From an uncultured Bacillota bacterium (GTDB lineage: Bacteria; Bacillota; Clostridia; Lachnospirales; CAG-274), in assembly GCA_958426775.1 (NCBI GenBank), contig CATZZP010000019.1:1-42151 (forward strand): 42,151 nucleotides of DNA, given 5' to 3'. The notes beneath the pieces are model-generated. The model made no database searches. It had not been told where the DNA came from and was given only the letters and a program-made list of their open reading frames with translations. Position numbers and translations under genes: made by a program. How positions within the stretch are numbered: position 1 is the stretch's first letter; each line of letters opens with the position of its first letter. Positions 36,003 to 42,151 of this stretch are shown piece after piece.

Positions 36003-36034
36003 AACAGAGAGCGAAATTTATTTTGCTCTCTGTT
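36003..36034 (+). terminator. Terminator of the cohesin-SLH gene
   Basis: AACAGAGAGC (36003-36012) pairs with GCTCTCTGTT (36025-36034), with GAAA/TTTT extending the stem, followed by TTTATATTT. ligA begins 30 bases later. Confidence 0.85.
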
Positions 36035-36063
36035 TTTATATTTAAAGAATTGGAGATTAAGTC

Positions 36064-38004
36064 ATGGATAGAATGAAAGAGCTTGTAAAAATATTAAATG
36101 CAGCTGCAGAAAGCTACTATCAAAAGGATAGTACAATTATGAGTGACTTTGAGTATGATAAGTTATATGATGAGCTTTTAAATCTTGAAAAGGAAACAGG
36201 TATTATCCTTTCAGACAGCCCTACACAAAAGGTAGGTTATACAGTACTAAGCTCTCTTAAAAAAGTAAAGCATGAACAGCGTATGTTATCTTTAGATAAA
36301 ACCAAAGATGTAGAGAGGTTAAAAAGCTTTTTAGGAGATAAAGAGGGCATTTTATCCTATAAAATGGATGGACTTACCGTAGTTCTGACCTATGTAAACG
36401 GTCAACTGGAAAAGGCAGTTACCAGGGGTAATGGTGAAATAGGTGAGGATATTACACACAATGCTAAATGCTTTAAAAATATTCCGCTTAAAATCCCCTT
36501 TAAAGGAGAGCTTGTATTAAGAGGTGAGGCTGTTATATCCTTTAAGGAGTTTGATAGAATTAATAATGAGCTTGACAGTGATGAGCAGTATAAAAATCCA
36601 CGTAACCTCTGTAGCGGTACGGTACGTCAGCTTGACAGCTCTGTTGCTGCTAAAAGAAATGTCAGCTTTATTGCTTTTTCTCTTGTTACAGCAGAGGGCA
36701 AGGATTTTTCAGACCTTAAGGAAGAACGTCTTGATTTCCTTGACAAGCTGGGTTTTGAGAGTGTTATGCGTAAAAAGGTAACCGCCCATACAGTGGAATT
36801 GGCAGTAAGGGAATTTGAACAACAAATCCCCGATAATGCCTTTGCAACAGATGGTCTTGTGCTTACCTACAACAGTATAAGCTATTCGGAAAGCTTAGGC
36901 ACAACTGCCAAGTTTCCTCGTGATTCCATAGCCTTTAAATGGAAGGATGAAATTGCAAAAACCACTTTACTCAGCATAGACTGGAATACCTCCCGTACAG
37001 GTTTGATTAATCCTATAGCTGTTTTTGACAGTGTTGAGCTTGAGGGTACTACGGTAAGTCGTGCAAGCCTTCACAATTTAAGTATTGTAGAGGAATTACA
37101 GCTTGGTATAGGCGATACAATTACTGTTTATAAGGCAAATATGATTATACCTCAGGTAGCAGAAAATCTTACAAAAAGCGGGAATGTTGTTATTCCTGAC
37201 AAATGTCCTGTCTGTAACGAGGAAACAGAAATTATAAGCTTACGTGACGGAAAGGCTTTAAAATGCACAAATCCTAACTGTAAGGCTCAACGTGTAAGCT
37301 CCTTTACTCATTTTGTATCAAGAGATGCTATGAATATTGAAGGTCTTTCAGAGGCTACTATTGAAAAGTTTATCCAAAAAGGCTTTCTTGATAAATATCC
37401 CGATATATTTAAGCTTTATAGATTTAATAAAGAAATAGTTGAGTTGGAGGGCTTTGGAGAAAAGTCATATAACAATCTTATTGATGCCATAGAAAAGGCT
37501 AAAAATATAGATTTACCAAATTTTATATATGCTTTGGGCATAAACCATGTAGGTCTGAGTAATGCAAAGTTACTTTGTAAGTATTGTGATAACGATATTA
37601 ATAAAATTATATCCTCAAAGGCAGATGAGCTAATTAACATTGAGGGCTTTGGTGAAATTATAGCAAAGTCGATTGAGAGATATTTCAGCTATGCTGAAAA
37701 TATCAGTCTGATTAACGAAATTATTCCATTAATCAATATTAATAAGCCGGATGAAAACACAAGCGAACAAAAGCTTTCAGGACTTAGCTTTGTAGTTACG
37801 GGTGATGTATATACCTATAAAAACCGTAAGGAGCTACAGGCAGATATTGAAAAGCTCGGAGGAAAGGTTACAGGCAGTGTATCAGCTAAAACAAGTTATC
37901 TTATTAATAATGATATAAACTCCAATTCATCTAAAAATAAAAAGGCAAAAGACCTTGGCATACCTATAATCAGCGAGCAGGATTTTATAAATATGATACA
38001 ATAG
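36064..38004 (+). CDS. ligA: NAD-dependent DNA ligase
   Basis: LigA seals nicks using NAD. The 646-residue protein is slightly shorter than the usual ~670. It has an Ia-like start (MSDFEYDKLYDEL), the adenylation lysine K100 in YKMDG, an OB domain, a four-cysteine zinc finger (CPVC and CTNPNC), helix-hairpin-helix repeats (VELEGFGEKSYNNL, INIEGFGEIIAKSI) and a C-terminal BRCT domain (LSGLSFVVTGDVYTY). The KMDG variant is met in clostridial ligases. The ribosome binding site is only weakly visible (ttggaga). pcrA and gatC, common neighbours elsewhere, are absent. Confidence 0.95.
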   Translation: MDRMKELVKILNAAAESYYQKDSTIMSDFEYDKLYDELLNLEKETGIILSDSPTQKVGYTVLSSLKKVKHEQRMLSLDKTKDVERLKSFLGDKEGILSYKMDGLTVVLTYVNGQLEKAVTRGNGEIGEDITHNAKCFKNIPLKIPFKGELVLRGEAVISFKEFDRINNELDSDEQYKNPRNLCSGTVRQLDSSVAAKRNVSFIAFSLVTAEGKDFSDLKEERLDFLDKLGFESVMRKKVTAHTVELAVREFEQQIPDNAFATDGLVLTYNSISYSESLGTTAKFPRDSIAFKWKDEIAKTTLLSIDWNTSRTGLINPIAVFDSVELEGTTVSRASLHNLSIVEELQLGIGDTITVYKANMIIPQVAENLTKSGNVVIPDKCPVCNEETEIISLRDGKALKCTNPNCKAQRVSSFTHFVSRDAMNIEGLSEATIEKFIQKGFLDKYPDIFKLYRFNKEIVELEGFGEKSYNNLIDAIEKAKNIDLPNFIYALGINHVGLSNAKLLCKYCDNDINKIISSKADELINIEGFGEIIAKSIERYFSYAENISLINEIIPLININKPDENTSEQKLSGLSFVVTGDVYTYKNRKELQADIEKLGGKVTGSVSAKTSYLINNDINSNSSKNKKAKDLGIPIISEQDFINMIQ

Positions 38005-38066
38005 GTATTATTATTTATTATAAGACAAATTTTTGTAATTAATTACACAAAAATTATTTAAAGTTA

Positions 38067-38095
38067 TTGACTTTTTTAATAAAAAATTATAAAAT
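38067..38095 (+). promoter_or_regulatory. Putative promoter of rny
   Basis: TTGACT (38067-38072), 17 bases, TAAAAT (38090-38095); a second -10-like TATAAT lies at 38095-38100. A transcript from here would carry a leader of about 130 bases. Confidence 0.6.
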
Positions 38096-38113
38096 ATAAT
38101 AGTGCTTTTATAG

Positions 38114-38133
38114 ATGCAGATATGCATCTGCAT
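38114..38133 (+). promoter_or_regulatory. Leader hairpin of rny
   Basis: ATGCAGAT (38114-38121) pairs perfectly with ATCTGCAT (38126-38133) around a 4-base loop. A second, larger hairpin is possible between GCGGCAG (from about 38149) and CTGCTGC (ending about 38181). Both lie in the presumed 5' untranslated region. Confidence 0.5.
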
Positions 38134-38236
38134 AGCTTTACATAGTGTGCGGCAGTCAAAAGCCCATTGTTGCTGCTGCTTATATATATTTGTAAAGTAT
38201 TGTACATTGAAAATTAAATATTGGGAGGTGTTTAGA

Positions 38237-39790
38237 CTGGACACTATAGTTTGGATTGTAATAGTCTTTATCGCCTGTATTCTATCACTTACCGTTGGTA
38301 TTTTTATAGGAAAATATCTTCGTAAAAAGTTTGCCGAGGCAACTATAGGCTCTGCCGAAAGAGAAGCTGATAACATTAAGTTAGAAGCTATGCGTGAAGC
38401 AGAGGTTGCTAAAAACAAAATTATCTTTGAGGCTCAGGAAGAAGGTCTTAAAGCTAAAAAAGAAGCTGAAAAAGAATACAAGGAACGTAAAAACGAATTA
38501 CAAAGACTTGAAAAACGTTTACAGCAAAAGGAGGATGCTCAGGATAAAAAGAGTGAAGCTCTTGATAATCGTGAGCAGGCACTTCAGCATAAGCTTGAAA
38601 GTGTTGACGCTAAGTTTGCAGAAGCAGAAGCTTTATATCTTAGGCGTCACGAGGAACTTGAAAGAATTTCAGGCTTAACAGCAGAGCAAGCAAAGGAATA
38701 TTTGCTTGACACAGTTAAAACAGAGGTTCAGCATGAAACTGCTATCATGATTAAAGAAATGGAGCAGAGAGCTAAGCAGGATGCAGATAAAAAAGCAAAA
38801 GAAATTATCGCATCAGCTATTCAAAGATGTGCTGCTGACCACGTAGCAGAAACTACTGTTTCTGTTGTTTCTTTACCCAGTGATGAAATGAAGGGTCGTA
38901 TTATAGGTCGTGAAGGACGTAATATACGTACCTTAGAGTCACTTACAGGTGTTGAGCTTATTATTGACGATACACCTGAGGCTGTAATTTTATCTTGCTT
39001 TGATCCTATGAAGCGTGAAATAGCAAGAATAGCTCTTGAAAAACTGATTATCGACGGCAGAGTACATCCTGCACGTATCGAGGAAATGGTTGAAAAGGCT
39101 AAGAAAGAGGTAGAAACCTCTATTCGTGAGGAAGGCGAATCTGCCACCTTTGAAACAGGTGTTCATGGACTTCATCCTGAGCTTATCCGTTTATTAGGTA
39201 AAATGAAGTTCAGAACAAGCTATGGACAAAATGTATTAAGACATTCCATAGAAGTATCCCAGCTTTGCGGTCTTATGGCTGCCGAACTCGGTGTTGATGT
39301 TACGCTTGCTAAACGTGCAGGCTTATTACACGATATTGGCAAATCAATTAACCATGATATTGAGGGTTCACATATTGAGCTTGGTGTTACTCTTTGTAAG
39401 AAGTATCACGAATCCCCAATTATTATTAATGCTGTTGAAGCACATCACGGTGATGTTGAGCCACAGAGCATTATTGCTGTATTGGTACAGGCTGCAGACG
39501 CTATTTCTGCCGCCAGACCCGGTGCAAGACGTGAAACTCTTGAATCTTATATTAAGAGGCTTGAATCGCTTGAAGCGATTGCAAACTCATATGATGGTGT
39601 TGAAAAATCATTTGCAATTCAGGCAGGTCGTGAGTTGCGAATTATGATAATGCCCGAAAAGGTCAATGATGACCAAATGGTTATTCTCGCTCGTGATATT
39701 GCTAAAAAGATTGAAGCAGAGCTTGAATATCCGGGTAATATAAAAGTAAACCTCATTAGAGAAACTCGTGCAATCGAGTACGCAAAATAA
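38237..39790 (+). CDS. rny: Ribonuclease Y
   Basis: RNase Y is the membrane-bound endonuclease that starts mRNA decay in Firmicutes. The 517-residue product has an N-terminal transmembrane helix (residues ~3-25), a long coiled coil (~30-180), a KH domain (MKGRIIGREGRNIRTLE, ~residue 223) and an HD domain (LLHDIGKSINHDIEG, ~364). No ATG suits the start. The CTG at 38237 is eight bases after GGGAGG and gives the family's usual length; a GTG at 38228 overlaps that ribosome binding site. An open frame reaching back to 38114 runs through the leader and is not credible. Confidence 0.93.
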   Translation: MDTIVWIVIVFIACILSLTVGIFIGKYLRKKFAEATIGSAEREADNIKLEAMREAEVAKNKIIFEAQEEGLKAKKEAEKEYKERKNELQRLEKRLQQKEDAQDKKSEALDNREQALQHKLESVDAKFAEAEALYLRRHEELERISGLTAEQAKEYLLDTVKTEVQHETAIMIKEMEQRAKQDADKKAKEIIASAIQRCAADHVAETTVSVVSLPSDEMKGRIIGREGRNIRTLESLTGVELIIDDTPEAVILSCFDPMKREIARIALEKLIIDGRVHPARIEEMVEKAKKEVETSIREEGESATFETGVHGLHPELIRLLGKMKFRTSYGQNVLRHSIEVSQLCGLMAAELGVDVTLAKRAGLLHDIGKSINHDIEGSHIELGVTLCKKYHESPIIINAVEAHHGDVEPQSIIAVLVQAADAISAARPGARRETLESYIKRLESLEAIANSYDGVEKSFAIQAGRELRIMIMPEKVNDDQMVILARDIAKKIEAELEYPGNIKVNLIRETRAIEYAK

Positions 39791-39797
39791 TTTTTTT

Positions 39798-39821
39798 AAG
39801 GACTGTCTCAGGATAGTCCTT
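39798..39821 (+). terminator. Terminator of rny
   Basis: AAGGACT (39798-39804) pairs with AGTCCTT (39815-39821), followed by TTTATATTT. Confidence 0.8.
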
Positions 39822-39837
39822 TTATATTTAAAAAATT

Positions 39838-39864
39838 CGGCTGTACCGAAGGAAAGTACAGCCG
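39838..39864 (-). terminator. Terminator for the minus-strand gene at 39981-40373
   Basis: CGGCTGTAC (39838-39846) pairs with GTACAGCCG (39856-39864). On the minus strand the stem is followed by AATTTTTT. It lies ~115 bases downstream of that gene's stop codon, leaving a long structured 3' region. Confidence 0.75.
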
Positions 39865-39960
39865 TAATAAAGGAGGGTTCTCCCTAAAAAGGGAGTATAT
39901 ATATTTGGATTGGATAAATCCGACGGTCAAGCCGCCCTCGCCGTAGCGAAAATCCTTTTA
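39865..39960. other. GC-rich structured patch, possible non-coding RNA
   Basis: Between two terminators and the minus-strand stop lies a patch markedly richer in G+C than its surroundings (39920-39948). It contains the hairpin CTCCCT-AAAA-AGGGAG (39880-39895), which competes with GGAG/CTCC (39872-39883); GGATT/AATCC (39907-39921, or 39907-39911 with 39951-39955); and GACGG pairing either with nearby CCG or with CCGT (39941-39944). No convincing protein is encoded. It would be transcribed on the minus strand as the 3' region of the next gene, or independently on either strand. Confidence 0.45.
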
Positions 39961-39980
39961 ACCAAAATACGGTAAATATT

Positions 39981-40373
39981 TTATGCAATCATTTTAATAA
40001 CATCATTAGATTGCTGTAATAGTGTACAAAGTCTATCAATTACCTCAACCTGTTTATGATGTACGTTTAATAACCTGGTACAAAAAAGTATAACTGAAGT
40101 TATGTCGCTTAAAAGATTAATAGGTGCGTAAATCGCTGCAATCTCTTGTGATTCATCAATTGCTTCTCTGATTTTTTTGTACTCTGCTATGTAGCTTTGG
40201 TAAGCCTTTATCTGATCATTGCTTAATGTTATTTGCTCGCTTGCACACTCAGCAAGCTTATAATTTAAACAAGTATAGTTATTTTTAATTTGTGATAACA
40301 TATCTCTTATTGTATTTGTATTGTTGTTTATAGATGAAATTAATGTATTTATATTTTCTGCAGTATATTCCAT
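39981..40373 (-). CDS. Uncharacterised 130-residue helical protein
   Basis: I do not recognise this protein. It has no signal peptide or clear membrane span. It is predicted mostly helical from its composition (asparagine-, isoleucine- and lysine-rich), possibly a coiled coil, with a mildly hydrophobic stretch near residue 90 (NLLSDITSVILFCTRLLN) and four cysteines. AAGGGG precedes the ATG by six bases on the minus strand, and a plausible terminator follows, so it looks like a real single-gene unit facing rny. A promoter candidate on the minus strand (TTGTTA, 17 bases, TATATA, about 40390-40430) is weak. Confidence 0.65.
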   Translation of the reverse strand: MEYTAENINTLISSINNNTNTIRDMLSQIKNNYTCLNYKLAECASEQITLSNDQIKAYQSYIAEYKKIREAIDESQEIAAIYAPINLLSDITSVILFCTRLLNVHHKQVEVIDRLCTLLQQSNDVIKMIA

Positions 40374-40489
40374 ATATTAACCCCTTTCTCTCTTTATTTA
40401 TATATATAATATCACAGGTTTATTAACAAAAACACAATCTATTTATGAAAAAATGATTAAGAATAATATGTCAATTTTAAATTTTTTTC

Positions 40490-40518
40490 TTGTAATTTTG
40501 GGAATATAATTATATAAT
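40490..40518 (+). promoter_or_regulatory. Promoter of the ECF S component-coaX unit
   Basis: TTGTAA (40490-40495), 17 bases, perfect TATAAT (40513-40518). The leader carries a hairpin at 40541-40563 (GTTGT/ACAGC with CTC/GAG inside), just before the ribosome binding site. I cannot match it to a known riboswitch. Confidence 0.65.
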
Positions 40519-40583
40519 AAATAGGTAAAATTTTTATAGCGTTGTATCTCGTCAGAGAACAGCAGCAAGGAGGAAATTTAAAT

Positions 40584-41207
40584 ATGGAAACAACTAAAAG
40601 CAAGTTCAAAACCATTGACTTGGTGGAAGTAGCACTTTTTACGGCTATTATTGCTATTTTGGCATCTACGCCGTTAGGCTACATTCCCTTAGGTGCAGTT
40701 AATGCGACTACAATTCATATACCTGTAATTTTAGCAGGTGTTGTTATGGGTTGGAAAAAAGGCGGTATCTTAGGTTTTATTTTTGGCGTAACCAGCTTTT
40801 TAAATGCTTCGTTTTTTAAGCCTAATGTTACAAGCTTTTTATTTACCCCTCTTTATCCGGGAGGTAATTTGTTTAGTCTTGTAATTTGTTTTGTACCCCG
40901 CATACTTATCGGTGTTGTTGCCTTTTTTGTATTTAAGGCTGTTATTAAGTTAATACATAATGAAACAATAGCTCTTGTTTTGGCAGGTGTAATTGGTTCT
41001 TTAACCAATACTGTGCTTGTTATGGGTGGTGCATATGTTTTTTTTGCCGATGCTTATGCACAGGCAACACAAAATGCAGTCGAAATGGTCGGTGCAGCAA
41101 TACTTGCTATAGTGCTGGGTAACGGTATACCTGAAGCAATATGTGCCGGTGTTTTAACAGCGGGTATAGGTAAGGTTTTACTTGTATATAAAAGACGCAG
41201 GGGATAA
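40584..41207 (+). CDS. ECF transporter S component, probably for pantothenate
   Basis: S components bind a vitamin and share the EcfA/EcfT module. The ATG at 40584 follows AAGGAGG; the in-frame extension to 40542 lacks such a site. The 207-residue protein has five or six hydrophobic helices with the S-component features IDLVEVALFTAIIAIL, the region GAVNATTIHIPVILAGVVMG (substrate-binding face) and FIFGVTSFLNA. Adjacency to coaX (pantothenate kinase), 55 bases downstream, suggests pantothenate as substrate (PanT role). Specificity is inference; the S-component call is firm. Confidence 0.85.
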   Translation: METTKSKFKTIDLVEVALFTAIIAILASTPLGYIPLGAVNATTIHIPVILAGVVMGWKKGGILGFIFGVTSFLNASFFKPNVTSFLFTPLYPGGNLFSLVICFVPRILIGVVAFFVFKAVIKLIHNETIALVLAGVIGSLTNTVLVMGGAYVFFADAYAQATQNAVEMVGAAILAIVLGNGIPEAICAGVLTAGIGKVLLVYKRRRG

Positions 41208-41262
41208 TTTTTCAGGTTAAGCTTTGGTTTTTTACACATTTTTTAAAAAAAGGAGATAAAGT

Positions 41263-42036
41263 ATGTTACTTGCTATAGATATAGGTAATACAAATGTTGT
41301 AATAGGCTGTATTAATAAGGGTAATATAGTCTTTATGGCTCGTTTTATTACCGACAGAACAAAGACAGAGGATGAATATGCTATACAAATTAAAAATATT
41401 TTAGAACTGTATAATATTAATTTATCTGAAATCGGAGGCAGTATCATAGCATCGGTTGTTCCGCCTGCGTTAAACTCCATAAAGCGTGCAATAACTATGT
41501 TGACAGGAAAGCCACCCAAAATAGTCGGTCCCGGAATTAAAACAGGTATTAACATACTTATGGATAATCCCGCAACGGTAGGTGCCGATAGGATAACAGG
41601 TGCTGTTGCCGCATTAAACGAATATAAGCCACCTATTATAATTATTGATATGGGTACATCAACTACAATAGAAGTTATTGATAAAAATAAAAACTATATA
41701 GGAGGTATGATAATGCCTGGTATTAATATAAGCCTTTCGGCATTATCAAATGTTTGTGCTCAGCTTCCGGCAATTAGCCTTGAAGACCCAAAGTGCATAG
41801 TTGGTAAGAATACAATAGAAAGTATGCGTAGCGGCGTTATCATAGGAACAGCAGCCATGCTTGACGGCTGTGTTGAACGCATTGAAAAGGAATTAGGCTT
41901 TGCAAATGGTGAGGCAACCGTTGTATTAACAGGTGGGCTTGGCAAGTATATATCAAAGTTCTGTATGAGAAAAATGATTTATGCAGAGGATTTGGTTCTT
42001 AAAGGACTTGATATTATATATAACAAAAACATTTAA
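41263..42036 (+). CDS. coaX: Type III pantothenate kinase
   Basis: CoaX phosphorylates pantothenate, the first step of CoA synthesis, and unlike CoaA is not feedback-inhibited by CoA. The 257-residue length is typical. It shows the phosphate loop LLAIDIGNTNVVIG, the GADRITGAVAAL motif and the second phosphate motif IDMGTSTTIEVID, then GGMIMPGINISLSAL. The ribosome binding site is aaggagat. It sits downstream of an ECF S component, so import and trapping of pantothenate are encoded together. Confidence 0.96.
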   Translation: MLLAIDIGNTNVVIGCINKGNIVFMARFITDRTKTEDEYAIQIKNILELYNINLSEIGGSIIASVVPPALNSIKRAITMLTGKPPKIVGPGIKTGINILMDNPATVGADRITGAVAALNEYKPPIIIIDMGTSTTIEVIDKNKNYIGGMIMPGINISLSALSNVCAQLPAISLEDPKCIVGKNTIESMRSGVIIGTAAMLDGCVERIEKELGFANGEATVVLTGGLGKYISKFCMRKMIYAEDLVLKGLDIIYNKNI

Positions 42037-42048
42037 TGTTAGATAATA

Positions 42049-42103
42049 AGTGCTAAAATAATATATAACTGCTAATATTAAGTTTTTTATTGATTTTAGC
42101 ACT
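42049..42103. repeat. 11-bp inverted repeat upstream of tRNA-Ser
   Basis: AGTGCTAAAAT (42049-42059) is exactly repeated in inverse orientation at 42093-42103 with 33 bases between; a T-run (TTTTTT) lies in the spacer. It could be a coaX terminator-like structure or an operator. It lies between coaX and the tRNA. Confidence 0.5.
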
Positions 42104-42111
42104 CATAATAA

Positions 42112-42151
42112 GGAGATGTACCCAAGTGGTTGAAGGGTCCGCACTCGAAAT
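42112..42151 (+). tRNA. tRNA-Ser(CGA), 3' part beyond the window
   Basis: The acceptor strand GGAGATG (42112-42118), TA at positions 8-9, a D-arm with AGTGGTTGAAGGG, and the anticodon arm CGCA-CTCGAAA-T with anticodon CGA at 42146-42148 are visible. The D-arm sequence is that of the serine class. The variable arm and T-arm lie outside the window, so the gene is cut off at the edge. Confidence 0.85.

Noticed and set aside
38114..38236. N-terminal extension of RNase Y
   Set aside because: The extra residues (cysteine-rich, no ribosome binding site) fall in the hairpin-rich leader and would precede the usual membrane anchor.
39905..39946. 13-codon TTG-started peptide (LDWINPTVKPPSP) in the GC-rich patch
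   Set aside because: The AGGAGG site is ~29 bases upstream, too far, and the same bases are better explained by RNA-type pairing.
42049..42104. CIRCE element for HrcA
   Set aside because: The half sites are in inverted order and separated by far more than 9 bases, so no proper operator is formed.

Overview
The window is AT-rich DNA that reads as the chromosome of a strictly anaerobic, low-GC Firmicute of the Clostridia. The evidence is a class III (glycyl-radical) ribonucleotide reductase, S-layer-homology domains, an RNase Y/RNase G complement, ECF vitamin transport, an AGGAGG-type ribosome binding site before most genes, and gene orders shared with Bacillus and Clostridium. The uronate operon, a large secreted pectate lyase and a cohesin-SLH surface protein suggest a plant-polysaccharide (pectin) user such as a gut Monoglobus-like organism. 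That genus guess is inference only. I saw no insertion sequence, prophage, CRISPR array or rRNA.

Layout. 1-5220 (+): 3' part of nrdD, miaA, a PLP enzyme of the methionine gamma-lyase/YnbB family and a membrane protein. The miaA-ynbB gap, where hfq lies in relatives, holds an elaborate folded element instead. 5282-7144 (-): NAD(P)HX repair enzyme nnr and acpS. 7282-17006 (+): a long co-directional cluster of birA, a DUF6145-type protein, dusB, purM-purN-purD, a GNAT acetyltransferase, the TIGR03960/TIGR03936 radical-SAM pair and rng. 17069-17416 (-): tmRNA (ssrA), sharing a bidirectional terminator with rng. 17504-24128: a divergent AraC-type regulator and a hexuronate operon, uxuA-dctP-dctQ-dctM-uxuB. 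24263-26626 (-): secreted PL1-type pectate lyase. 26837-33123 (+): a fused EcfA-EcfA' ATPase, ecfT, truA, mltG, trmR and trhP. 33126-35967 (+): two secreted proteins, a subtilisin-like protease and a cohesin-SLH protein. 36064-39790 (+): ligA and rny. 39830-40373: a GC-rich structured patch and an orphan coiled-coil-like protein on the minus strand. 40584-42036 (+): an ECF S component (probably for pantothenate) and coaX. 42112-end (+): 5' part of tRNA-Ser(CGA).

How the genes work together. The uxu operon imports and converts uronates under a nearby AraC regulator, and the pectate lyase next to it would supply pectin-derived substrates. The fused ECF ATPase and EcfT would energise S components such as the one beside coaX, coupling pantothenate uptake to CoA synthesis (with acpS using CoA and birA using biotin). 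Several genes modify tRNA (miaA, dusB, truA, trmR, trhP). rng, rny and ssrA cover RNA turnover and ribosome rescue.

The only protein-free stretch longer than 300 bases (17007-17503) is filled by a terminator, tmRNA and its promoter. The most unusual items are the folded element at 2788-2941, the GC-rich patch at 39838-39955, the EcfA fusion, the cohesin-SLH/protease pair, an apparent CTG start for rny, and a 21-bp-spaced operator in front of uxuA.
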